Positions 14,420 to 25,029 of a stretch of DNA of 64,000 nucleotides are shown piece after piece (the first letter of the stretch is position 1; each line of letters starts with the position of its first letter). The notes under the pieces were generated by a model. It was given only the letters and a program-made list of their open reading frames with translations. It did no database searches and had not been told where the DNA came from. Source of the stretch: Caprimulgus europaeus (Eukaryota; Chordata; Aves; Caprimulgiformes; Caprimulgidae); the NCBI GenBank assembly GCA_907165065.1, contig OU015541.1, positions 7,512,501-7,576,500 of the forward strand. The letters are read 5' to 3'. Position numbers and translations under genes: made by a program.

Positions 14420-14560
14420 ATTTATTGATATATATCAAGAATGAATAGATCAAAGGCAGCAAGATGACAGGTGATCAATCAAATGTCAAATCAAAGCTGG
14501 CAATCAACTGGAAAGCTGATTTTTCAGTGGGTGGGTCTGGCAGAAGAAAAATGAACTTCC
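14420..14560. promoter_or_regulatory. Enhancer-like block with TCF/LEF and TALE-type sites
   Basis: About 1.1 kb inside intron 1 there is a dense run of developmental factor motifs. An optimal TCF/LEF-type AGATCAAAGG core lies at 14447-14456, a MEIS/PREP core TGACAG at 14465-14470 and TGATCAATCA at 14472-14481. TGTCAAATCAAAG at 14484-14496 combines a TALE half-site with a second TCF-like ATCAAAG, and another CAATCA sits at 14501-14506. The block lies next to the CpG island, so it may be a promoter-proximal intronic enhancer. Motif content is seen directly; function and conservation are inferred. Confidence 0.5.
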
Positions 14561-14978
14561 ATATTGCGCTTCCCAGAAACAAAACCCCACCACACTATTA
14601 AAAAAAAATAAAAAGCAATTGAGCAGCCTGAAAGAAAACTCTTTGAAAAGATTTACTATACAGGCTCACTCATCTGTTTCTTTTTCTTGGCCCCCAAAAG
14701 AAAAAGAACACCCTACAAACGACAAAACAAAACACTTAGAAAGTTGCAAACTATTTTCTTCTTTAAAAAAAAAAAAATTGCAAAACCACTTGGCATGTGG
14801 GAATACACAAACTCGGCTACAAAACAAAAGAAGGATTTGATTTGAAAACGTGGATTGTCTTCTAACAGTCAGAACGTTTCATTTTATTTCCTGTTGCAAT
14901 TTTCACCACTGATGATCAAAGGCTGAACTTCCCCACCGGGTTCATCAGCAGAGACAGTCCCTGTACTATTTCAGGCGT

Positions 14979-15002
14979 ACACACACACACACACACACAC
15001 AC
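14979..15002. repeat. (AC)12 microsatellite
   Basis: A perfect dinucleotide run in intron 1, about 535 bp downstream of the exon 1 donor, at the left border of the CpG island. Confidence 0.97.
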
Positions 15003-15530
15003 CCGGCCAGCATTGCCACCAGAAACACGGCGGAATAAAAGATAAAACACACCGACCCACTTCGCGAAACACACATTTTAAAGACAAAAACCACCAGGAA
15101 GGAAGGGAGGGGAAGGGGGGGAATGAGAAACGGGGAAAAAAAAATAAAATTACTAAAGCGGGAAGCAAATGGGAATCTGCTTTCGGTTCGGTGAGGGAAA
15201 GGGGCCGGGGGAGAAGGGGAGCCGAGAGGAAGAAAGTTGGGGGGAAAAGTTTCGCCCGGGCAGGACGGGGGCTCGGAGCGGGAGCAGCGGGGAGCGAGCG
15301 CGACGGGAGCGGCGGGAGGGTGGAAGGGGACAGCCCGTGTCAGAGTCAAGATCTTGGCAATAAGGACTGAAACTGGCTCCGCAGAGTTACGAAGGGAAAG
15401 GGAGGGGGAGGGGGGATAAATAAATAAAGATCCAGCCCGGAAAAGCAAGGGTGACCCTAAATAATAATAAAGATGGGGGGTAGGATTGGAAGGAGTGGAG
15501 AGACAGAGGCTGTGTAAGTGGATGGCTTCT

Positions 15531-15539
15531 CCTTACCTG
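15531..15539 (-). other. TSHZ2: Splice donor of TSHZ2 exon 1 (CAG|GTAAGG)
   Basis: On the minus strand the exon ends CAG at 15539-15537 and the intron begins GTAAGG at 15536-15531, a near-perfect U1-complementary donor. It leaves the reading frame after the first base of codon 14 (phase 1). This agrees with the Teashirt-family N-terminus, where a glycine codon (GGN) would be completed by the next exon in TSHZ2. Confidence 0.92.
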
Positions 15540-15576
15540 CAGCCCGTTTGGGTGCTTGCTGTTTCCTCCTTGGCAT
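15537..15576 (-). CDS. TSHZ2: TSHZ2 first coding exon (N-terminal 13 codons, partial gene)
   Basis: Read on the minus strand, the ATG at 15576-15574 opens a frame encoding MPRRKQQAPKRAA plus the first base (G) of a split codon. The frame ends at a consensus donor. Teashirt-family proteins (TSHZ1/2/3) share this start, and their genes are known for a tiny first coding exon followed by a long intron and one large exon holding the C2H2 zinc fingers and atypical homeodomain. Lysine at residue 10, followed by R-A-A-G, matches TSHZ2 as I recall it; TSHZ1 and TSHZ3 carry arginine there. The product is a nuclear zinc-finger homeobox transcriptional regulator of roughly 1,000 residues, so about 1% of it lies here. 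The second coding exon is beyond the left edge of the window. The start sits in a CpG island, as expected. The family call is very secure; the paralogue call is likely. Confidence 0.93.
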
Positions 15577-15770
15577 CGCTCTACTTTCTCCAATCTCACT
15601 TCTGTCCCCAGATCCGAGAGCCCTGAGTCGCTCCTGAGTCGTGTTTCTCTGCCTCTGCCTCTCAGCTGCTTTTCCCCAACACCCCCCTCAAGCCTCCCCT
15701 GCCCCCCTCCTTTCCACTTCACTGATAGGAACCTGTTTTGGTTTTTATTTTATTTTAGAGATCTAGGTTT

Positions 15771-15833
15771 CTTTCTTTCTCTCTCTCTCTCTCTCTCTTT
15801 TTTTTTTTTTTTTGGTTGGCTTTTTTTTTTTTT
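15771..15833. repeat. CTTT/(CT)n and poly-T tract in the TSHZ2 leader region
   Basis: CTTTCTTT then (CT)n then a T run to about 15813, then TTGG-type sequence and a second T run at 15821-15833. On the transcript strand this is a purine tract of A runs and (AG)n, about 195-260 nt upstream of the start codon. If it lies within the 5' UTR it would be unstructured and purine-rich. Slippage-prone, so length is likely polymorphic. Confidence 0.9.
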
Positions 15834-15870
15834 AACTGTTGCAACACTTGCTTTGCTTTGATTCAAACAT
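15832..15870 (-). other. Short upstream ORF (12 codons) in presumed TSHZ2 5' UTR
   Basis: On the minus strand an ATG at 15870-15868 opens a 12-codon frame that stops at TAA (15834-15832), 255 nt before the TSHZ2 ATG. It matters only if transcription starts upstream of 15870, which is unproven. The stop codon abuts an A-run on the transcript strand. No conserved peptide is recognised. Confidence 0.3.
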
Positions 15871-15936
15871 CCAAGCTCAGGAGCAAATGAAAGGCGCCCA
15901 CAGTGCCAGAGAACGGTAATAAATAAATAACAAAAT

Positions 15937-15955
15937 AGATATGTATATATTAAAA
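15937..15955 (-). promoter_or_regulatory. Possible TATA-like element
   Basis: On the minus strand this short AT-rich stretch reads as a TTAATATATACATA-type sequence, about 360 nt upstream of the TSHZ2 ATG and isolated within the GC-rich island. If used, it would place a start site near 15.91 kb. CpG-island promoters usually lack functional TATA boxes, so this is weak. Confidence 0.2.
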
Positions 15956-15990
15956 AGGCAGCTCTGGAAAGACTGTGGGGCTGGCTGCTT

Positions 15991-16025
15991 CCTCCCTTTC
16001 CTCTCCTCTCCTCCTCCTCCTCCTC
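15991..16025. repeat. CCT/TCC-rich polypyrimidine tract
   Basis: A run of CCTCC, CTCTCC and then (CCT)n units inside the TSHZ2 CpG island. Such mirror-type polypyrimidine tracts are common in GC-rich promoters. Confidence 0.8.
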
Positions 16026-16185
16026 GTAGAGCTGTATGGCGGAGCGGTGCCCGGGTGTGCGTGGTGTGTGTGCGTGTGCGTGTGTGCGCGGAGCGCTGCA
16101 GGTTCCGTGCTGTCAGATGCCAGGCAGTGAGTGATATGGGAGAGGACAGGGAGGCTGTGGATGGGAGGAAATCTGGTATGCACAG

Positions 16186-16272
16186 GCACAGGCACACACA
16201 CGCACACACACAGGCACACACACGCACACGCGCGCGCACACACACACACACACATACACACGCACACACAGG
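16186..16272. repeat. Imperfect (CA)n microsatellite in the promoter island
   Basis: About 87 bp of CA repeats interrupted by GG, CG and TA units, including a short CGCGCGCG core near 16230. Alternating purine-pyrimidine sequence of this kind can form Z-DNA. It creates long meaningless open frames rich in His/Thr on one strand and Cys/Val on the other, which should not be taken as genes. Confidence 0.95.
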
Positions 16273-16720
16273 CAGGGCGAGGCGATGCCAGCGAACATCG
16301 ATCCACGGAGCAAACCCCACACTCACAAACTCCTCCCCGCGCGCTGCCGGCAGATGAACTGTGCTCCGCGCCGGCGGCCGCCCGAGCGCCGCGTTAAAGG
16401 GACCGCGCCCGCCGGTACCTGGGCCCGCGCGCAACCCCGCCCGCCCGCGCGGACCCCCGCGCGCCCGCCCCGCGCGCGCCCCTTCCTCTGCGCCGCCACC
16501 CCCCCGCACGCGAGACCACCCCGCGCGCCCCGGAGAGCTCGTCTCGCGAGGGAGGCGCTGAGGGAGCGGCGGCTGCCGGGGTGGCCCCGCGGGAGATGGA
16601 CGGGGCGGCAGCGCCCGTCGCCCTGTGTCACTCCAGACGGGGGTTTTCACCAGAATAACGGGGATTTGAGGCAATTACCCTGGCGCGCGTGACGGACCCG
16701 CGGCTGCCGCTCTCACAGGT

Positions 16721-19700
16721 TCGCGGCTGAGGTGTGACCGGAGGTTCCTCAGGTGTAAATACCTGCGGAGAGCTCGGGGCTGGGGGAACCGGGGCCTTTC
16801 ATCTTCTCTGCTCTGCCTCCTCACCCTCACGGCTCTCCCCGTTCCAGGGGCAGCGGGGACAATAGTGGTTGGACATAAATGCAAAGTTTGGTGAAGTTCA
16901 GGTGCAGCCCAAGGCTTCATTGGAGGCCCCTTCTGCAGTAGGAGAGCACGAAAGAACATCACCAGAGAGCCCAGGAGAGCACTGTCAGTGCTTCCTGCTC
17001 AAGCACCCTCCTGTCTCCTCATTCCCCAGGCAATTGGACTTAGGGGGAATCAGGTACATCCATCAGGTGCTTCTTCACCCTCATGGCAAGCCAAATCCAT
17101 GCCCCAGCTGACTGTAGAGAGTTTCTCACCCTTCTAGAGAGCCCGAGAAACTGCCAGGCTGAGGAGGGGCAGGTGGTGCTGGAGCTCTGAGCAGTTCTGG
17201 TCACTGAGACGCAAGGAGGTAACTTCCTCTGCCCCCTTCATTCGCTTCAGGATTTTTCCCACAGCTGCTGTCAACACCTAGAGGTTTTAAAAGTGATTTG
17301 GGACTGAAAGCACAGATTCAATCCTGTGTGTAGAATTATTAATTTGTATAAGAACTCTTAAAAGTAGATTCTGCAATACTCCATAACCTCATACATTGCT
17401 ATGGAACTGAGTTCTTCGATAGTTTTCTTGCTGTTTTGGCATTTGTATCTTTCTAATGAAAGTATTGGGCTTAAAAGGAGTAATTTGCATCCCTCTAAAA
17501 TCAATCTCAGATCAGGCTCTGTTACAAAGCACCAGCAAGAGCCGCTGTGTTAAAGCCAGTGTCACTGGCGATCTGCAAACCGCAGTCCCGCAGCTCAGGC
17601 AGGGAATGGTTTTCTGTGGGAAGACCCCTAAGTGACCTTTGTATTTAGCAGCCTCGTACAAGATTGTGTTTATGAAACTGTCCACCTAGCTGATTTCACT
17701 TAAATTATTTGATAGCCTTCTCTGTGCAAACTCTAGCAATTTTTATAAGCAATTTAAAAGTATTTATTGGTGCAAGCAAATGCTTAGTTTGAAAGATAAA
17801 ATAGGATAACACTACTATAAAATACTCATTTTTCCACTTCTGCCTAACATAACTCACTCAGAAGTGAACAGCTCTGCTTGTATCAGTCGGAATTGCACAG
17901 ACCTCATACCTGTGAGCAGCACGTGTAAAATCCCCATTTCTGCTTTGCCTCCAATACAGGCAGGTGTAAACACAGGGCCGAGAGGGGCCACAGCGTCCGC
18001 AGCAGCAGGGCAATCATCCCAGCACTGTGATGAGAGGAAGCGACATGCTATCTAATTTGTAAGTGCAGCACTGGACCTGGACCAGGTAGTTCAGGGGCCG
18101 GGTGGCAAACTAGGAATTTTTGCCCAGATTTGTGATTTTGAAACCTTTAGCTTCTGCATCTTGGTTCCCAAATCAGAAAAATGGAGATACTTCTAGTTGG
18201 TTTTGTATTTCCTTCCTGGCTGCACAGACAGTTAGTGCACCTCTGCTTAGGACAGTTTGTTTATTATGAAGACTTGTGCATTAAAAGCTCTTTTGACACA
18301 GTGATGTTTTTGTTAACAATTCTCCCAAACCGTGGGACACGGTGTGATGTGTTGGGACGCTAGCGGGCATCGAGGGAGGGAGGGTGAATGACACAGTCCC
18401 TTCAGATTTTAACCTCTCCATCTGGGATCTGCTACTTTTGTGCAAGTTGAAAAGATACAAGCTCTAGATGTAAGCAAAGCAGCGATTCAGTGTAGTCTGG
18501 GATCAGCAAGTAGCAGCTATTGTTCTCTGGAGTCATGGCTTAAATCCAAATGCTACACACTGGGTATGGTATTTGTATCAGTGGCGTTTTCAGTCTCAAC
18601 ATGCAAGATGAGAAAGTCACTGTTTTAAATGGTTACTCCTTTGGGAAGGGGAAATTGAGAAGATGGACTTCTGAGTAGAGCACTAGTGAGATGGCACCCT
18701 ATCCTCAGTGATAAATGGGAGCATTAACAAGGCTTGGTCGAGAGGAACCCTACAGATTTATGGCTTCCTGTCTCCACCAGCAGATGCCATTATGGCTGAC
18801 AGAACAGAATGCCTTTCAAGAGGGAACTGGGGTGGGATTATGAGGAAGGGGAAAAAAAAAGCAAGCAGAATCTGGTGTCCATTTTTATCCACTGGTCAGA
18901 ATTTGCTGATAGGTTTGAATAGAGCTGAAACTATACAGCATTTGTGTGCTCCCTGCTTCTGTAATTTATAACTAAGTTGGTGAAGGTCATTTAGCATCTC
19001 TTTTAGCACAGGAAGAACCCATAATATTTACTGAAAGCATTTTTGCACACTTGAAAATTAGAGATAATAAAATGAACAGATAGTACTGGAGGCTTCCTTG
19101 GCTTATCCAATGGAATAATCTTGATGGGTGCTTAATGTTTACTTTGGAAATGTAGTAAATGATTCTGAAGCTATATTGAATTGTATCTATTTTTATTACA
19201 TTGCAGAATAATATTTCTCTTTCCTGACAAAATGTTATGACCAGTAATAGCAATGGCAGTTATGCATGTTCAAAAAAGAGTAATCAAATCTCATGCTTCA
19301 GGGCACGAGCTGAATTCCCCGCTGGGATCTGGAAGGAATTTTCTCAAATATAGCAACATACAATCAGCTAGGTATGTTCTTATAGGTTTTCCAATTTCTT
19401 GGTTAGGTGCAGATTACATGAAACAATAGTGAGATCTGGGATAGTAAAAATCCTCTATTGCTATAGTTTTGGGGTAGTTTTGGTCTGATTTTTCAAAATA
19501 ATGTGTGATTTGTTGTGGGTTACAGTAAAGTTTACACATTTTTGTGCACAATAAAGGGCCAAATACACTTTGTGTACACGACTTTGATACCAGTTCCCAT
19601 CATGAGTAGTCACAACAAACTTGACTGTGTTACTTGAAGTGTCTTATCTTACTTATTTTTGTTGTCTGTCTTTCTGTGGCTGCTATGCTGATAATTAAAT

Positions 19701-20085
19701 GTGGGGGGGTTTATTTCATTCTTTTTTTCCTCTAAGTTATATATATGTAGGTACATAACTCATCTTAAATAAAATTCATCTCAGAGTTGATGACCTCCTT
19801 CACGCTTTGCCTACCACTTTAGAGAAGGAAAAAGAGGAAATTCTGACAAGTTCTTCAAACAGAAAAAAAGGTTAGAAATTATTTGAGTTTGATAAATGAA
19901 ATTTTTTCAATATGTAGTATTATTGCCAGCTAAAGACATTATTAGCTTCATTGTTTACTGCCTTCTTATTGAAATCACTAGGAAAATAATTACTTAAAAA
20001 ATGGGATTACAACATTTTTTAAAGAATCCACTCAACAGGCAGACCTGGGATTCCTTACAAACATGAAAGTATCCTGGTAAGTTGT
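16721..20085. other. Intergenic DNA immediately upstream of TSHZ2
   Basis: GC content falls off after the island. I see no coding exon, RNA gene or recognisable repeat family. There are short AT-rich runs and a moderately GC-rich first 400 bp. A distal promoter role is possible by position only. Confidence 0.6.
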
Positions 20086-20089
20086 CCAG

Positions 20090-21900
20090 TGAAGTCCTCT
20101 CTGCCCAGTGATAGGATTGACTATACTTGTTTCACTCTTGAGGCACACTTGACCCACATGATGCAGATTCAACAGTTTCTCTGGGCAATCTATTCTAGTG
20201 GCCTTACCATTAGAAAATTGTCCTACTATTGAAGGTTTTTTAGAAACCTGTCTGTTTCTTTTTATGTTGTTCTTACATGAAGTGGAGAACAGTTTATTTC
20301 CTTCCCCTTCACAGCAATTTTTAATATATTTGAAGACTTATTACATCTACTCACCAAACAACCCCAATTTCTTCAGTCATTCTTTGTAGGTCATGTTTTC
20401 TGGGCCTGGCACGATTTTCATTGTTCTGTGGCTGGACAACATATGTTTAGAAGTGCAACGTCAAATACTGGATGCTGTATTGAGTTTGAACTCTTCCCAG
20501 CACCAAGTGGGATTACTTCACATGTCTAACATATGACACTCCTGTTTGTATGTCCCAGTTTGACATATGCCCTTTTTGCAACAGCATGACACTGTTGACT
20601 CATGTACAGCTTCTGATTCACTGTAACCCCAGATGCTTTCTTGCAGAACTGCTTTGTAATCAGTTGTCCCCATCCTATATTTGAACAGCTGATTATGCAT
20701 CAGTGACAACTTCGCACTGATTCATCTTGAATTGCATCCTATTTTTTCAGACTGTTTCTGCAATTTGTCAAGATCATTCTGTATTACAATGCTGTCTTCA
20801 AAGGCTGTTGCCATTCCCTCTAGCTTGGTACCATCTGCAGATATAATGCAAAATAATTTCTGTTCCATCTTCTAAGACATTAATAGAAGTGCTGGATATT
20901 GCTGTGCCAAGGACCCACTCCAGACTATTCCAGCCTAACAACAGACCATGAAGGTATAAGTTTGGAGCATGATTTTCCTATGTCTTCCAGCCCCCTGCAT
21001 TAATGTCATCTGGAAGATGTCCTGTAGCTCATTTCTGTGAGACTGTTTTGTGAGACAGTGGTGGAAGCTTAGAGAAGTCAAGTTATATTACCTCCCTGTC
21101 CACAAGGTCTGTCACACTGTCATGGAATGAGGTTAGGTAGATTTGACATAATTTATCCTGAATAAATCCATGTTGTCTGTTGTTAATCTCCAAAAACCTT
21201 ATTTGAGGTTCTTCTGGATAGTTTGATTATTTTGTTTCAGTATTTTTATATGAACAGAAGGTAAAATGACACAATAGTCCCTTCCCACTCTTCCATCTTA
21301 AAGATACCTGCTGTGTTTGCACTGGTCTGGGTCTGCTGGAAAACACTGATCCTCCACAGGTCTTCAGGGGTGATCACTGGTTCTTCTGAAATTCTAAAAT
21401 CAATTTAATGGCCTGACCTTACCTATGGGCTTTCTAAGTGCTCTTGAAACTCTTCTTCCTACTGTAGCCAAAGCTCTCACTATTCTGACACTGGTCTTGA
21501 TTATTTTTGCAATCTGATCACAGCTGATTCCTGTAGCAAAGATGAAAGTAAAAAAGGCTTTCTTAGGGTGATCTGTCAAAAGCTTTCTCTCTCTGCTGAG
21601 TGACAGATGTAATCTTTTCTAGGCCTTTTCCTGCACAGAGAAGGTACTTACCAAACAATTTCTTCTTATAATGTTCCTTTCTAATCGTATCTCATTTTGT
21701 GACTTTATAACTTTCCCCTGTGTGTTCATGATCAGTATAAGGAAGTCTTTTCTGCAGGCTTTTCACATTTAGACAAATACTCATTTGATTACAGAATAGA
21801 TATTTGGGATTTATTGTGGAAATATTCGTTGTCATGCTATACAACAGTCTTTTTCCTACAAGAGAGTAGAACAGCAGCACTGGGGCAAAATCCTTTTCCT
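20090..21900 (-). mobile_element. Old, eroded CR1-type LINE fragment (RT end plus 3' UTR)
   Basis: Read on the minus strand this is a decayed CR1-like retrotransposon. The clearest coding trace is the RT segment N-R-Q-H-G-F-I-Q-D-K at about 21183-21154, with Q-H-G-F at 21175-21164. It matches the CR1 reverse-transcriptase 'QHGFTKGKSC' motif. Further toward the 3' end, 20700-20900 resembles the conserved CR1 stretch around 'TTTGTCAAGATCATTCTG', and 20180-20420 the CR1 3' UTR, with GGGCAATCTATTCTAGTG and AACCCCAATTTCTTCAGTC seen on the plus strand. There are many stops and indels and no 8-bp terminal repeat is visible, so it is inactive. The left (3') end is fairly clear; the right end is a guess. 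Confidence 0.8.
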
Positions 21901-22433
21901 CCTTTCAGGCATTTATCTGCACTAAGTTCAGTTACTTCAGTTTAGTGGGGTGGTAGGGAAGGTTAAATTTCACCTCCTGGGATGAAATCCTGATATTGCT
22001 AATAATTTATACTTTTAGTAACAGCAGGCAGCATTTGCAGAGCCACTTGCCTTCTAATCTTCAGCTAAAGGATTCACCCTTTGCCTGAAAAAATGCATTT
22101 GAGTTTGAACTGCCATCTAACTGCAAAAAACAATCTTTTGTGGCCAAGTAACAAGAATTCAAAACAGTCCAATGGTTTGCACAGCTCTGGCTGCAGCTAC
22201 CTTCTCCAGCCACATCTGTGGTTCATCTTCCATCACAATGTCATCAGCTAAAGTATCACATAAGATCTCATTCAGAACTATACATAAGGCTCACCATGCA
22301 TTTTTTAACTATGACATCCTATTTCCAGAATTTATAATTCACTCTTGCAAACCTACTGCAGACTGAAACAGCCTGGAAGCTCTCATTTTAGGAGCTGAAT
22401 TTTCCTTCTTTAAATCACAACAAATCTCCAGTT

Positions 22434-22470
22434 AAAAAAAAAAACAAACAACAACAAAAACCAATAAACA
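22434..22470. repeat. A-rich simple repeat
   Basis: A run of A followed by AAC/CAA-type units. It could be a decayed poly(A) end, but no element body is recognisable on its left side. Confidence 0.8.
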
Positions 22471-23888
22471 TAGCACTTTTTCTGAAATAAGCACAGCAAC
22501 ACTGTAATAATGTTTCCCAATCAAACCAGCAAAAGTAGCTAATTGAATTAATTTTATCTAAAAGTTGTTCATACAGAAATCCACAAAACTCCTCTTTTCT
22601 TCAGTGGATTTCGAGTTAAGTCCCTAGTCAGCAGGCACTTTGGACTAGCGGATTTTTTTTCTTTTCTAAAAAATAATGACATCTTTAGAATTTTTAAAAA
22701 TAATAACAATGAGCTGGAACTGGGCAGGAAACAGGCTGTGGTCTCAGCAGAGTCCTTGGAACAAGACATAATTGAGAAAAAAGAAAACTGAGAACTCTCT
22801 TTTAGAGAGCAATATTTCTAAGGAATCCTGTACCCAATGAAGTTCACACTTAGAAAGGTCTTGTCTCTTAGTCACCAGTAGCTGAGAGGTTGTGAGGTTG
22901 TATCTGCTGGAGGAGACACAAAAAGAATGCAGAAGCAGTTTTCGTTTGGGAAGTAGAACATCTTTCCTCTTTTGAAAGCGCTGAAGGGATGGAAGAGGCC
23001 AGGCCATTTACAAAGGCAGGTAAGTAAATATTGAGAGTTCTTTGATGTTGTATTTCTCTCTTCCATTTAAAGAGTAGCCATCCAAATAAAGAGAGCAGAT
23101 AGATAAACTGTGGAAAATATATTGCACAGCTGACAAAACCAGATAAACATCTACAGGAAACTTTGGGTTAGAAGCTGCTTGCCTTGACTAGAAGACAAGG
23201 CGAAGACATAGATGTTTGGGACTAAAGTTGCTTTTAAAAATGTCTATAACAGTGGCAATTTGGTAAAGTATGCAAATACTCATGTACATCTGGATAATTT
23301 AATTATAAAGCACCCAATCACCATGGTATTGGGATGCATGCTATGCCATAAATGGTTTGTTCAGTGTAACAATTCAGAACTGAATAGAATTCCTATTCTT
23401 TCTTTTATTAATATGATTATTTATTATTATAATTTATAGTTAGAGAATAAAATTATGCCAGCAGTTAGAATAATTGATGTATCTGATATTTTGGGGGCTA
23501 AAATAATACTGGTACTTCCTAAAGCCTCTAGTATTCTGTCTCTCATAATGGTTGGCAAAAAGGTTAGGTGATAAATACTTTAAGTATCTGTAATTGTCTA
23601 TGTCACCGCTCATAGTAAACCACGTCACCCACTGAGCAATACTTTTTTATAATGTCAAGAAAAGATAAATGGACAAACACAGTTTACACATACCAAGCAC
23701 ATTTGTTTATTAAACAATGCAGAGAAAGTTTAACTGAAATGCTAAAGCCACTAAAAGGGACAAAATGCTTAATATCATTTTAGTTGAAATTTAATTTTAA
23801 TAAAACAAACCTCTTATAGATATAAGGGACAAAGTTTTCAGACAGCAAAAAACTTTAATTCCATAGGAAAATTAGGGGAAGGCAAAAA

Positions 23889-23918
23889 TTTTTTTTTTTT
23901 TTTCTTTCTTTCTTTCTC
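23889..23918. repeat. Poly-T followed by (CTTT)n
   Basis: A T run of about 15 followed by CTTT units. On the minus strand it is (AAAG)n plus poly(A). Confidence 0.9.
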
Positions 23919-25029
23919 TAGCAGGATTTTCAAAAAATGAATCCTGAATGTGTGCTGTAAAGTAGTTTCTCTGAAGGAAACAATCGCTTTCCTTTTCTCT
24001 GTAAGTGGAGAGTGTAGCCTGCAAACTTAGCTACCTACCACAGGTTACTTACACTTAAGGTCAGAGCTTGTCCTTAGTGTTTTGTCTGCAACCAATGTAC
24101 AAATGTCTTTGGGATAAATCAAAGCGAGTTTTATCAGTGAATCACACACAGCTGAGAGATGAAAATGGAAAGCAAAGACCATTCTGTATAAATGAGTTAC
24201 AAAAGCAGTAGATCAGAAACATTAAAGTTTTGTGGAATTCTAAAATGTTAAGAATAAAAACTGTGAGACAATGTAGGCAACATCCTTCCTAATTGGAAGT
24301 TTGGGGAACAAAGAGGAGAATATTTAGAAACAAGAAAGACTTGTTGCTGAACAATAGTAATTGGCTTGGTATTAAAAGTGTAAAAAATAAGAGTGTTAAT
24401 AAACCTAGAAAACTAAGGGTTTTGAGAGAGTCTGGAGGCTAGCAGTGGAGGGGTTCTTTTATTAAAAAAAGAAGTGTGAGGAGACTTTTAGTGGCTATCA
24501 CTGGTCAGAATACCTTTTTCCTTTGTTTCTAAATCATAAGGCATTTCTGAAGCACCTGTGTCACTAGTGGCAAAATTCCTTGTGCTGCGTCACACCTGTT
24601 TCAGAGGAGATTGAGCAAGTTCTTACAAACCCTCAGTCTTACTCAGAGTTGTAGATCTCAAATTCAGGGGCTGACCCACCCCATCCTTGGCCCATGGGAG
24701 CTGGTGAGGCCAAGTATATGATGAGACTTCATGCCCCTTGAACTGAGCCTTATTACCCCTTACTGGTTAGGAGCTGTGTTTGGTTATGTTACTTTTTCTT
24801 GCCTCGTGAAGATGAGGGTGTTTGGTGTGCAAACGGGCAAATGCTTTCATATTCAGATGTGTCTCTTTCTAAAAAAGAAGTCTGAAGCTGTTCAGTTTGG
24901 CTTTAAGAGTTTTCCATAAAAAGCAGGATAGTTAATGGGGGAATGGAATTCTAGTTTTGTGGAACTATATTACGAAAGGAGACATCAAACCATTTTCATG
25001 GAAATTGAATGACACTTTTATGGACATTT

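Larger units (their letters stand above)
1..15536 (-). other. TSHZ2: TSHZ2 intron 1 (5' part; continues beyond the left edge)
   Basis: Everything left of the donor at 15536 is inferred to be intron 1, which in Teashirt genes is very long. No second coding exon (zinc-finger or homeodomain codons) is visible in either strand. The segment is AT-rich and contains one MIR SINE at 6715-6865, old repeat scraps (2731-2790), simple repeats (13874-13889, 14979-15002) and a few enhancer-like blocks listed separately. Short open frames in it have no recognisable protein character. Outside the listed items I see nothing I can name. Confidence 0.8.
15170..16720 (-). promoter_or_regulatory. TSHZ2: CpG island, TSHZ2 promoter and 5' UTR region
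   Basis: This is the only long GC- and CpG-rich stretch in a window that is otherwise AT-rich and CpG-poor. CpG density peaks at about 16350-16640, with a second GC-rich block at about 15180-15420, just inside intron 1. The island surrounds the TSHZ2 start codon, so it almost certainly includes the transcription start(s), the 5' UTR and the core promoter, with transcription running leftward. I cannot place the start site. A GC-rich initiation zone near 16.3-16.6 kb and an AT-rich TATA-like site near 15.95 kb are both possible. No divergent gene was recognised on the right side. Microsatellites interrupt the island at 15771-15833, 15991-16025 and 16186-16272. Confidence 0.85.

Noticed and set aside
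14966..15448. 160-codon minus-strand open frame
   Set aside because: Lies within intron 1 downstream of the exon 1 donor. Low-complexity Pro/Phe/Ser content ending in the AC repeat; no family resemblance.
15387..15722. Open frame overlapping the TSHZ2 start in another frame
   Set aside because: Its first codon is GTG, not ATG, and it reads through the splice donor into the intron, so it is not a credible overlapping uORF.
16186..16272. Possible CRISPR or satellite-like array
   Set aside because: It is a simple CA microsatellite with interruptions. There are no spacers, and the context is a vertebrate promoter.
15877..16674. 265-codon minus-strand open frame through the CpG island
   Set aside because: Made of the CA repeat (Cys/Val runs) and GC-rich Arg/Pro/Ala sequence. 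Several other frames are open over the same interval, with no domain and no reliable start.
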